Source: Trifolium pratense (Eukaryota; Streptophyta; Magnoliopsida; Fabales; Fabaceae). Taken from it: 64,000 nt of DNA. Numbering within the stretch: position 1 is the stretch's first letter; the number at the start of each line of letters is the position of its first letter. Under the pieces are notes generated by a model. It did no database searches, had not been told where the DNA came from, and saw only the letters and a list, made by a program, of their open reading frames with translations. Positions 50,100 through 60,800 of the stretch are shown in pieces. Location of the stretch: the NCBI RefSeq assembly GCF_020283565.1, contig NC_060064.1, positions 11,614,337 through 11,678,336 on the forward strand. Reading direction: 5' to 3'. The position numbers were made by a program, and so were the translations under genes.

Positions 50100-50745
50100 T
50101 ATTCTTCTAATTTGAATGTCATACGCCACATGTTTTGTCAAGTCAAATTTGGTCATGTAGGTGATAAAGTTTATGACATAACTCGATAAAGTGATGAAGA
50201 AACGAGAAAATATGATTGATACAAAAATCTGGTTAGAGTTCAATGAGATCTAACTATTGATTACAAAAGAAAATTTAGAAATTGAAATTGTACAAAATAA
50301 AGGCTGATATATTATTTTTCAGTGTTTTTAAATATACAAAGAAAAGTAGAACTCACTGTAACAATATTCGAATCGGACAAAATTCCGAGAGTTATAATAT
50401 TCACCCCGGACAAAATTCCAAGAGTTTCACCCATTAAGATTAATTGAATTCATGCCCAATAAGGAATGATTCCATAATACTCTTCACTAATTATGTTGAT
50501 CCATTGGATCAATGTCTTAGTCCTCGAATTAGGGAAGAGTTTCACACAAACATGATGTTTGCAACATTTCCAGACAAGTTGTGCTTTAATATCAATGTTT
50601 TGCTAGATCTTTAATCTCTTTACTTGAAGTAACTTATATACTATGTCATAATTACCATTCTTTTCAATCAATGATCAAAGCAACATGTGTCGATCATCGG
50701 TGACTGTCTTAATTATGCCTTCGATAACTACGCGGATTTGAGTTT
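50100..50745. other. No recognisable gene
   Basis: AT-rich intergenic DNA; nothing recognisable beyond short chance ORFs. Confidence 0.4.
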
Positions 50746-50763
50746 GACATGTATGACACTATT

Positions 50764-50860
50764 TTTTATTTATTTTTTTGTTTACAATAACTGGAGATCG
50801 AATCCGAGACCTATAGCATACTACCGAAATCCCTCACCACTAGACCAAATCTAGTGGCTT
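50764..50860 (-). mobile_element. tRNA-derived SINE
   Basis: Minus strand: A-box TTTGGTCTAGTGGTGAGG, B-box GGATTCGATCTCC, A-rich tail. A perfect 17-bp target duplication ACATGTATGACACTATT (50747-50763, 50861-50877) shows a recent insertion. Same family as 37160-37256. Confidence 0.85.
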
Positions 50861-51535
50861 ACATGTATGACACTATTGTGTCAAAAAAGCTCAATCTAAG
50901 CCCACCAAATGTGAGCCCTATTGTGAAACCTTAATTTTAAATTTCGAAACTTTTCTTTTTTCCAAAAATAAAAATTTTAAAAAATTGGAATTTTGGAATT
51001 TTTTATAGATGTTTTTTTGGAACTTTTATTTTCTAGGAAAAAGTTATGAAATCTTTTTTGTAAGAAAAATTCAGACTTTTTTATAACAGTTTTAAATTTA
51101 GGGGCATACTATATTTACGAGAAAAAAGAAGATAAAGAAAAAAAAAATTGGATTCTAAATAATAAATGGGTGAAGACAAAGTGTGAGAATTAGTTGATCA
51201 AGTAGTAATTGACGTTGGACTTGATAAGAAAGATTACGGTTCGATCATCCGCAATTACAATTATAAAAGAATTTGAATCACTTTATATCAGACCTGACCC
51301 CAAACCTGAGAATTAGAGTTTATGATTTAATTAAACACCGGTCAGATGGACAACTACTCGGGCATAGAATTAGAGTTTATCGGTTTTTTTTAGTACATAG
51401 AGGTACATGTGAGTTTGCACACATGTCTCTTATTTTTACTTTTACAGCAATAGGAAAAAATATATTTTTGTACCAAAAAAAAATAAATATATATATATAT
51501 ATTACATGTCTCTTATTTTTCCAAATATATATATA

Positions 51536-51702
51536 GGGTCATGCTAAACAAGTGTTCGGAGCACTTGTTAAGCATACTAAAAAAGAAAATAAAAAATAAA
51601 ATTATTGTTGGAAATATAATTTTTTATAATTTTGAGGTATTAATGCACAAGTTCAAGACAAAATTTATATATTAATAAGTTTAACCAGTGTCCTTTAGCA
51701 TT

Positions 51703-51716
<14 letters not shown>
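51536..51716. mobile_element. Mutator-like MITE (GGGTCATG family)
   Basis: 181 bp, starts GGGTCATGCTAAACAAGTG, ends GTCCTTTAGCATTTTTC, inserted in an AT repeat (9-bp ATATATATA on each side). Third member of the family after 35348 and 41758. Confidence 0.7.
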
Positions 51717-51742
<26 letters not shown>

Positions 51743-51960
51743 TTCAAAGTTAGCAATAGATACAATACATAACTGCAAGGTTAAAATTTACCATCATTTT
51801 TAATTTGTAATTAGCATATATAATATTAATTGTGACATGACATGTATGATTTTAAGATTCATATTTAATGCTAGTATTGTACATGATAATGAGGGAAAAT
51901 CAATTGTGCATGATTTATCAAATATAAAAAAATTAAATTTAAATATTTAATATACAAGAA

Positions 51961-52141
51961 TTTTTTTTTTTTTTGGCTTTCGCACTGGTTCCGACCCACC
52001 AAAGGTGGACGACTAATCCAGCTCGTGCGTAGAGGCATGCGCACTGGCCAAGCGTTGTTCCCCCTGGGAATCGAACCCGGTATTCCCCGGGTACGTCCTT
52101 AGAAGGAGCTCCTTGCCACTTGAGCCCAATCAACTTGGTTA
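51961..52141 (-). mobile_element. tRNA-derived SINE (second family)
   Basis: Minus strand: A-box TTGGGCTCAAGTGGCAAGG, B-box CCGGGTTCGATTCCCAGG, a ~90-bp tRNA-unrelated body and an A-tail (T14 run on plus). Imperfect target duplication TATAC(T)AAGAATTTT on both sides. GC-richer than its surroundings. Confidence 0.8.
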
Positions 52142-52187
52142 TATACTAAGAATTTTTGTTGATTGATATACATGACTATAAAAGTTA

Positions 52188-53215
52188 TCTTTTACTAGTA
52201 AAAGGAATGTTGAGTTACTCATAGGCAAGCATTTTGATGATGTGTCACTCTAAAAAAATGTTTCTAATCTCTATTAAAATCTTTTAGTTATTTCTTTTAA
52301 TTTATTAAATTAAATCTAAAAAAATTAAATTAACATCATCATAATTGTATGAGTTACTAAAAAGATCATCATAATTGTATGCATCCTTTTACATTCCTCC
52401 AAATATAACTTATAAAATGAGAAAGTTTAGTGACTAATAGGTTCACTCTCACTCTTTATAACCACCACCCCACATTCTTTTTCTACTCATTTCTAAATCT
52501 TAATATTTGACATTTTCACTCAATATTCATTTGTACTAATGTTTAGTTTTTGTTCTTCATTTGTAGGTTGAAAGAAATAATTTTTCACTACAAATAGAAT
52601 GTTAATGGATGAAAAGACCGGTATTTTCAATTACTTTTATCAAATTATATTGTTCATTTAAAAGTTATCTTTAAAATATTTTTTTATCATAACAATGATT
52701 GTAGGTAAACAATCTTATTTTTCTCATTTATTTATTGATATTGGTTGTTCATTTGTTATCGAGAACATAGAACCGTTATATTATTTTAGTCTACTTACTC
52801 CAGATCCATGTGATAGAACCAGAGGAAGAAAAATATATTTACTAATTTATAGATTTTTTGTTTGAGTCATCATTTACTTTCTCCAAAATAACTCTTGGGT
52901 ATGTATTCTTCAACTTTTAATAATATCTTATGTTCTTTTCTTACTTTTCATGTATACCTTCACTAATTTATTGATTTCTATGGCTGAATATTGACTAAAG
53001 TATCTATTGATTTTCATGCATCCTTACGAGAAATTTGTAAAACAAATGGTCACTCATATAAGAATATCTTATCATCTATTGTATATTCAGTTTCACCATT
53101 TTATTATTTATCCATTTTGTATTTCATATTCTTCATATATGTTAATCCATAATTTTTATGGTTGGATATCTATTATATTGATCGGCCAAATTATATCTTG
53201 AAAATTGATATAACA
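52188..53215 (+). mobile_element. Possible Helitron 5' fragment
   Basis: Begins TCTTTTACTAGTAAAAGGAA right after an A, the same start as the sequence at 53216. No matching 3' hairpin with CTAG end was found before 53215, so it may be truncated by the next copy. Non-coding. Confidence 0.35.
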
Positions 53216-54244
53216 TCTTTTACTATTAAAAGGAAGCTTGAATTGCTCTTAGGCCTTCTTTGTGATGATATGACACCTTTAAGAGAATTTCTTACAAAAG
53301 AATGTATCAATAATTAAAAATTTAATTAAAAGTGACCAACTAATATTGTAAGACCTACAAACTTATATCTCGGTTATGGTTTAGAGAGAGACATAACTGA
53401 TACTATGACTATCAAATTCTCATGATTGTTGAAATTCTAAAATGAAATTCTCACAAGAAGATATATCAACAAACAATTATGTATTCTTATATTATTTGTC
53501 TCAGCTTTCTACTAAATTTGGACTTATAATGATAAATGATAGTATATAATATAATTGAGATAAAATTGTGCCATATTGACATTTTTGCGTCCAACTTTAC
53601 TAAAAAAATTTCTGATAAACAAAAAAAAAATCTTCCTTAGAAAAAAAAATTAATAATATGTAATTTTACTAAAGTTATTGTATAACTATGAATATAATTT
53701 TATATTTGATATCGGACTTTTTAGAAAAGAGAATTGATAAATACGAGAACAATAACATGTCTATTATTAGTCCATAGAAGAAAAAATAATTGAAATCGGT
53801 TATGAGATTTATTTTATGCTTAATTGCAAATAATTGGAAACACCAATTAATAGTGTGACTTTTGATTATATGCAAAAGAAACGGCACACTAAAATGAAAA
53901 GAATAAAACTCCATGTGTTATTGTGGTTTTTGCATAAAGAGTTCTAATTTCTTATGCTATAAATTAACCTTTGCATAGTTAATTTGTAAAAATATAATGC
54001 AATGATAACTAAACAATCATTACAATTAAATCTTATGACTCTTGGAATGCTTCTCAATGTAACCATGATCCTTATATAACTAATATCTATTCACCTGTAT
54101 AACATACTTTTTGTTTAGTCATGCTCTCTCATTTTTTGTATTTAAATTATTTCGTATGTTTTCTATGTATAGATATTTTAGCAAATTATGTCTATATATA
54201 TTCTCAACAAGTAAGTCAGCCACTATATATCTTTATCTTTTTAA

Positions 54245-54264
54245 ATATATATATATATATATAT
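54245..54264. repeat. TA microsatellite, left of foldback
   Basis: (AT)10 immediately before the foldback element; probably one side of a split TA tract. Confidence 0.9.
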
Positions 54265-55874
54265 GGGGGCTGCTAACTTAGACCCAGTTGGGTCTAAGTT
54301 AGCAAGGTGCACATTTTCAGTTGGACAAAAATACCCATTCTTTTTAATTAATTAACCAAATTACCATCAATGGACACGGATCCAGTGTCGCGCGCGTACC
54401 GCAGGATCATGGTTACAAACCGTTGATTTCCATCAGACAGCCAAGATCTGATCTCATCAAGACTGTCTGATCAATCAGACAGCCCAGATCATCCGAATCC
54501 ATCAGATTCCAGCGCGTGCACCACACTGGATTACACCCTGGAGAGAGAAGAATCTACTTTTTAAAAGCAGGACACGTGTCGCTGTCTGATCGGCTGGGCG
54601 TGATTTTTTTCCATTTAATACTTTGAACTCAATTATTTCGATGTAAATTAATTAATTTTTTTTTTTTACCAAAATTCATAATTTTTTTTTCTCTACAAAT
54701 AGAGACTTGGTTCGTTTGATTTGGACACAGAAAAAAAAACCCAATTTTTCACTACCTTAATCTCATTTTTCACTACCTTACATCAACTCACTGAAACCAT
54801 TCTACCAGCAAAATGGTTTCAGATTACAACTCTCTGAAACCATTGTACCAGATAAATGGTTTCAGAAGCAAACACAATTAATAAATTACTCACTGAAACC
54901 ATTATACCAGTAAAATGGTTTCAGAATACAACTATGTGCAACCATTCTACAAGCTAAATGGTTTCAGAAGCAAATAACTAATAATCAACTTACTGAAACT
55001 ATTCTACCAGCAAAATGGTTTCAGATTACAACTCTCTGAAACCATTGTACCAGATAAATGGTTTCAGAAGCAAACACAATTAATAAATTACTCATTGAAA
55101 CCATTCTACCAGTAAAATGGTTTCAGAATACAACTATGTGCAACCATTCTACCAGTAAAATAGTTTCAGAAGCAAACACTAGTTTTTAATTACCGTTTTA
55201 TCTCATTTAATTAACTAAAAATAGTTTCAGGTCTCCAAAAATTTCATAAAATATACCAAAAGTTCCAGAATATTATCTACTATTTTCCTGGTATAATGGT
55301 TTTAGTGAGTTGGTTGAGTGGTGCGTGTTAAATTACAACACACAAGTAACGTATTTAGTAGACAAAAAATGAGATTAAGGTAGTGAAAAATTGCATTTTT
55401 TTTTCGGTGTCCAAATCAAACGAACCAAGTCTCTATTTGTAGAAAAAAAAAATTATGAATTTTGGTATAAAAAATAAAAAATAAAAAATTAATTTACAAC
55501 GAAATAATTGAGTTCAAAGTATTAAATGAACAAAAATCACGTCCAGCCAACCATTGTGTGACACGTGTCCTACTTTTAAAAAGCAAATTTTTCTCTCTCC
55601 AGGGTGTAATCCAGTGTGGCGCACGCGCTGGAATATGATGGATCAGGATGATCTGGGCTGTCGGATTGATCAGACAGTCTTGATAAGATCAGATCTTGGC
55701 TGTCTGATGAAAATCAACGGTCTGTAACCATGGTCCTTCGGTACGCGCGCGACACTGGATCCGCGTCCATTGATGGGTATTTTGGTTAATTAATTAAAAA
55801 GAATGGGTATTTTGGTCCAATTGAAAAGGTGCACCTTGCTAACTTAGACCTAACTAGGGTCTAAGTTAGAAAAC

Positions 55875-55877
<3 letters not shown>
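54265..55877. mobile_element. Foldback element with ~500-bp inverted repeats
   Basis: A 1613-bp element ending GGGGGCTGCTAACTTAGACC on the left and the inverse of GGGGTTTTCTAACTTAGACC on the right. The arms (about 54265-54780 and 55365-55877) are inverted copies with ~85-90% similarity by eye. Each tip also holds a small hairpin (CTAACTTAGACCC / GGGTCTAAGTTAG). The centre (54791-55178) is a 202-bp tandem duplication made of 32-nt hairpins of the form CTGAAACCAT...ATGGTTTCAG. No ORF of interest. Flanked on both sides by TA repeat. It may be Mutator-related foldback, but the family is not certain. Confidence 0.8.
54791..55178. repeat. Tandem 202-bp repeat of hairpins
   Basis: Two copies (54791-54992, 54993-55178), each with four 32-nt units that are near-perfect palindromes of CTGAAACCAT / ATGGTTTCAG around ACCAG-type loops; eight units in all. 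Confidence 0.85.

Positions 55878-55937
<60 letters not shown>
55878..55937. repeat. TA microsatellite between foldback and pararetrovirus
   Basis: (TA)30, directly joining the foldback right end and the pararetroviral left end. Confidence 0.95.
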
Positions 55938-55938
<1 letters not shown>

Positions 55939-55939
<1 letters not shown>

Positions 55940-56151
55940 AACAAGTTTATAGCAAGGTTTGGAATAAGACAAAAGTGCTACAGTCCCGTCGCAGCGGTAT
56001 ATTAAGTAGGAAATGGTTTAAAGAAAATATAAGATTTTACAAGTTTATAGCAACAAGTTTATAGCAAGGTTTGGAATAAGACAAAAGTGCTACAGTCCCG
56101 TCGCAGCGGTATATTAAGTAGGAAATGGTTTAAAGAAAATATAAGATTTTA
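55939..56151 (-). repeat. 112-bp tandem duplication in viral leader
   Basis: A 101-bp sequence at 55939-56039 is repeated exactly at 56051-56151, joined by an 11-bp partial copy. It lies downstream of the viral TATA box in viral sense, in the leader, next to the integration edge. Confidence 0.92.
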
Positions 56152-56345
56152 TTGCTCTGAAAATTCGATGATTACAAACTGAGGCAGGGGCCTCTATATA
56201 TAGGAGAAGGGATCACTATTTGATCCGGTAACAGGTTATATTAACCTACAGCTGTCCTAAAGAAAAAACAAAACATAGTGGCCTAAAGAAAAATAAAACA
56301 TAGTGGGATAGTGCCGGGTGCTCATTGGGCCCCATCGTCACATCT
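56148..56345 (-). promoter_or_regulatory. Pararetroviral promoter and poly(A) signal
   Basis: In viral sense: a TGACG motif (about 56334-56338), the TATA sequence CCTATATATAGAGG (56192-56205), a predicted start near 56165, then AATAAA (56148-56153) only ~40 nt past the TATA. A poly(A) signal close behind the start site is the caulimovirid arrangement that yields terminally redundant RNA. Confidence 0.7.
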
Positions 56346-56478
56346 GTCCACACTAACAAAAAGCAAAATTACAAATGGACAACCGACTTAAAACTTTAAT
56401 AAAGCTGATGAAGACTGATTTGTCTTTTATGCCGACAGAAACTTAGTTAATTTTTTACCACCAGTTAATTTTTCATTT

Positions 56479-57816
56479 TCACTGGCTTTTATCTCTTTTT
56501 GTTTTGATCGACTGGATCATAGCATCCCAAAAATCCTCTTGGGTTGGCTCTTCTTCAGGCTGGGATTCTCCAGCTAATCCTTCGAACATATTTTGTCCCA
56601 TTGATCCTTGAGAGGAAGTAGACATATCATCTCTCTTTTCTGCTGAGGGAAAAGTGTTTAAGAACTGAGTCTTCATATGGTCTAGAATTCTGACCATGAT
56701 CTCTTCTTCAGTCTCCTTAGGATATTTCCTTTGGAAGTAATTCTTCAAATCATCCATGGAATATTGGTGGCTTTGTTGTTTGATGCCTGAGGCTTTATCA
56801 TTATTGATAGCCAATTTTATTTTTGATATTAAATTCTGAATATCTTCAGAACTCATTTTTGTCCACCATTTGAAAAAGAAATTTCTTTCCAAAATGGGAA
56901 TGTTAAATTTATCTTTTGAGATAGTTACAGTCCATCTCCAAATCCAAGGAATTTGAAAATTAATAAAAAATAAACAGGGACATTGTCCTGTGATAAGCTT
57001 AGTAGAAGCTATTTTTGCTATTAGTGGACTATTTTCACACCAAGGATTGTACAAATTTCCTATTTCATTGGGTAAAATTTCTAAAGAAGGACCAAATTTG
57101 ATCCACCATTCAAAGAACCAATTTGGTATTGGTTTATTAACAATTTCTGGGTTGGCCGAAAAGAACCAAGAATGCTTGTTCTTCGGGTTTTGATAGTAAA
57201 AAGCTTGTGTGAAAGCCTGGATATAATCCCAATAGTTAAAGTAAATATATTTTCCTTCCGCGACTTTTATTGCCTTTTCACCATTTGGGTTTAATCCCCA
57301 TTCTCTAGGTAATAATATCTTATTGATATGGCACTTGCTGAAGTTTATAAAACTTTCTGGGTTATTATTTTGATAGTAATGGGTTATTGTCACTGATTCA
57401 GTGATTGTTAACAAGATTTCTAGGTTTGGCCTTGATTTGCCATAAAGCCCAGCATATCCTCTGGACTCTAAGTATCTTGTTTTAATGGACCACCCATCAT
57501 TATGGGTTAATGACAAATCTTCGTCATCAATATAAATAATTTTTTCAGTAACAGGATTTTCAAAATATTCTAAATTCTGTTCCTGAGGTTCATTTACCAT
57601 TACTTCCTTATAAGATATTATCTTATTCGAATTTGAAGATGAGGAAGGTTGATCTTCCTTCTTTGGTGGGGCAGGTAATTGCCTAGGTCTTCCTACTGAA
57701 GTCCAATCCCCTATTAGAGGAATGTTTGATTCTTGATAAGGCAACATATTGTTGCCTCCTCTTCCGCCACGGCCCGAATTACGGCCTCGGCCTCTTCCCC
57801 TATAAGGGGTTGTCAT
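56479..57816 (-). CDS. Pararetroviral third ORF, function unknown
   Basis: The frame is open from 57834, but the ATG at 57816 (MTTPYRGRGRGRNSGRGG) is the more likely start, overlapping the polyprotein stop by 17 bases; 445 residues. Seen: an Arg/Gly-rich N-terminus (about 5-22) suited to nucleic-acid binding, a Pro/Ser linker, then a Trp/Tyr-rich globular region (about 80-320) with DGWSIKTRYLESRGYAG, NPWCENSPLIAKI and IPWIWRWTVTIS. A Ser/Glu-rich acidic tail follows (EPTQEDFWDAMIQSI). Position after the polyprotein is where some caulimovirids have a transactivator or an uncharacterised ORF. I do not recognise a known transactivator motif. No stop or shift. Confidence 0.75.
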   Translation of the reverse strand: MTTPYRGRGRGRNSGRGGRGGNNMLPYQESNIPLIGDWTSVGRPRQLPAPPKKEDQPSSSSNSNKIISYKEVMVNEPQEQNLEYFENPVTEKIIYIDDEDLSLTHNDGWSIKTRYLESRGYAGLYGKSRPNLEILLTITESVTITHYYQNNNPESFINFSKCHINKILLPREWGLNPNGEKAIKVAEGKYIYFNYWDYIQAFTQAFYYQNPKNKHSWFFSANPEIVNKPIPNWFFEWWIKFGPSLEILPNEIGNLYNPWCENSPLIAKIASTKLITGQCPCLFFINFQIPWIWRWTVTISKDKFNIPILERNFFFKWWTKMSSEDIQNLISKIKLAINNDKASGIKQQSHQYSMDDLKNYFQRKYPKETEEEIMVRILDHMKTQFLNTFPSAEKRDDMSTSSQGSMGQNMFEGLAGESQPEEEPTQEDFWDAMIQSIKTKRDKSQ

Positions 57817-60800
57817 TACCCTGCAAAAATTCACGAGTTAAATAATCAGCAAGAGAATTATTTTCTCCTTTAATATATTGAATATCAAATTCAAAAGCAG
57901 ATAATTGAGCCTGCCAACTAGCAAAAATATGTTTTGCTACAAGAGTTTTTACATCCTTCTCTATGATTGATTTAGCAGAGCTACAATCAATTCTCAAAAG
58001 AAATTTTTGATTTAATAAATCACTTTGGAATTTAGATATACATTTAATAATAGAAAGCATTTCTTTCTTAATAGTCGAATATTTCGACTGAGTCTGGTTC
58101 CATTTACCAGAAGTAAATCTAACTAAAACTTCCTTATTATTATCAGGATTGACTTGTTTTAGTATTCCTCCATATCCAATATTAGAAGCATCAGTTTCTA
58201 CTATTTTAAAATGCTTTGGATTAGCCAAAGATAAACAGGGAAGGCATTTAACTCTGGTTTTAATTCTTTGGACTGCCCTTGTATGAGCATCTGTCCATGG
58301 ATCAGGCTTATTTTTAAGCCTATTATAAAGGATTGCAGTATCACTGGATAAATTCTTATAATAGTCTGAAATATAATTCAAACTTCCTAAAAATCTTTGT
58401 AACTGGGTTTTATCCAGCATAACATCAGGAAATTTAGAAGCAAATTCAATGCTTCTTTCTATAGGAATTATAGTTCCTTGGTCAATCATATGACCCAAAA
58501 ATCTAACCTTAGTTTGAAATATTTTCATTTTAGTAGCTGATAAAACTAAACCATTGTTTTTAACAACATTTTTAAATATTTTTAAATGTTTTATGTGTTG
58601 ATCAATCGTTTTAGAAAATACTAAAACATCATCAATATAAACTATTATAAATTCAGAATATGGATTAAAAATGTCATTCATAATTTTCTGAAATTCAGAA
58701 GGAGCATTTTTCAACCCAAAAGGAAGGACATTCCATTCGAATTGTCCAAAAGGTACAGTAAAAGCTGTCTTGTATTTATCCTTTTCAGATATCTGGATTT
58801 GCCAGTACCCTGATTTCATGTCAAATTTTGAAAAAATTAGGGCATCATTTAACCTATCTAATAAATCTTTTTTATTAGGAATTGGATATCTAATCCATTT
58901 TAAAACCTTATTAAGGGGTTTATAATTTATTACCAATCTGGGAACGCCTCGTTCCTTCTCAGCAGCCTTATTGACATAAAAAGCAGTACAACTCCAAGGA
59001 GACTTAGAGTGTCTAATTAGACCTTTGTCTAAAAGAGATTGTATTTCTTTTTTACATAAATTTAAATAATCATTGTTCATCTGAGCTGGTCTAGCCTTAG
59101 TAGGAATCTGACTTTCATTAAAGTCATCTATATAAGGTAGAGAAACAACATGTTTCTTTCTATCCCAAAAAGCATTTGGGAGATCATTACAGATTTCTGT
59201 AGTAAACTCTTGTTCTAAAGACTTAATTTTCTTTTTTATATCATAATTTTCAAGTTGCTCATTAATATTAAGCACACTAATTTCTTCTTTTAAAAAGCAT
59301 AATTGTTTTTCTTTTTTCAAAAGAATATCTTTTACTTCATTTAACATCCTAGTTTGTGGATCTGTTATGAATTCAAAGATAATTTTTTGATCCTTTATAA
59401 AAGTAGTTATACCCTTTTGATCAATATTAACAATAGGCATAATATTATGTAAAAAAGGAGTACCTAATATAATCCTATGAGTTAAATTCTTAACTAAGAT
59501 AAAATGGGTTGGTAAGCAAATATTTTTGTTACAAATATAGGCATTAGATAGTTTATAATTAACTTGGAGTTTGTCTCCTCCTGCCTGAGTCAAAGATTGG
59601 GTAGTTTTAACAAAATATTTTGTTGGAATTATTCCTTCCTGAATGCAGTTAAGGTCTGCACCACTATCTACTAGAGCAACCTCATTTTCAAGGATAAAAC
59701 TTTTGTTAATAACAAGAGTTATTTTCACAAACCATTTTTGCGATGTAACTCTTTCAAGAAGACTGAGATAGCTATTGCTAGATGATGGACTGTCATCACT
59801 AGAAACAATATTTTCTATTTTATTAGAATTTTCTAATAAACTAATTCTTTTAGCCAGAACATCATTGTTTTTCTTAATATAAGAAATTTCAGATTTTAAA
59901 AGATTAATTTCTCTTTTTAAATCATTTATAGAAACAGGGGTTTCTCGTTCATTAGAATGACGAAACCTAGATAAGACTTCGCTGAGCTGATAAGGGGCTT
60001 CTGTAACTAGGGGAGTTTTTTCCCTAGAGTTATCCCTTATTAAAGTTTCTATTAACTTTCTTCTTAGATTATCATCTGATATGGATTCTAAAGCTTTTAA
60101 AGCTTCATCCTGTTCACTGGTCAAAACATTTAGACCATTCATTTCAACTATGGATTTCCAATAACTTAGTTCATTACATTGACAATCATTATTGTCAGAT
60201 GTCTCTGAAGAAGAACTATAGCTAACCTCATCATTAGAGGACTCAGCTTCAGATTCAGAATTAGAATTAATAAGAAGAACCTTTTCTAGCTGATTTCTAA
60301 GTTCCTCATCCTCAATTTCATTTAGGGCTTTTTTAGTCCTACATTGATTGGCATAGTGACCAATCTTTCCACATTTGTGGCAAGTTATGTCAAGCTTTTT
60401 AGCTTTTCTTTTCCTACTAAAGTTAGGATTATAATCCTTATATTTTGGCTTGGAATAATTTTTTCTACGTTTCTTCTTGTAGGAATACTTATAAGTATCT
60501 GGGGGATTTTTTCTTCTACCCTTATAAGGTTTGAATCTTTCTATTTTACCCTTCTTCCTGCTCTCAGGGGGTTTTTCAAGATCAAAAGCGAATTGTTCGC
60601 AAAATTCACCTATTTGGTGTTTTTCAGTTAATTTCTGTTTTTTAAGTTGGTTTTTAAGTTTTATGTCATTACATAAAGATAAACCTTCATTAATACATGT
60701 ACTAATGATTTGGCCATAAGTTAAATCAGAATAATTAATATTTATTCCATCATTATTATTCCTAAGAGTTTGTCTTATTCTTTCAGCAAAAAGATGAGGC

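Noticed and set aside
51939..52133. 64-codon minus-strand ORF
   Set aside because: It is the body of a tRNA-derived SINE with A/B boxes, tail and target duplication; not a gene.
54791..55178. Regularly spaced palindromes resembling a CRISPR array
   Set aside because: Units are part of a plant foldback element, spacing is uneven and no cas-like gene exists; plant nuclear context.
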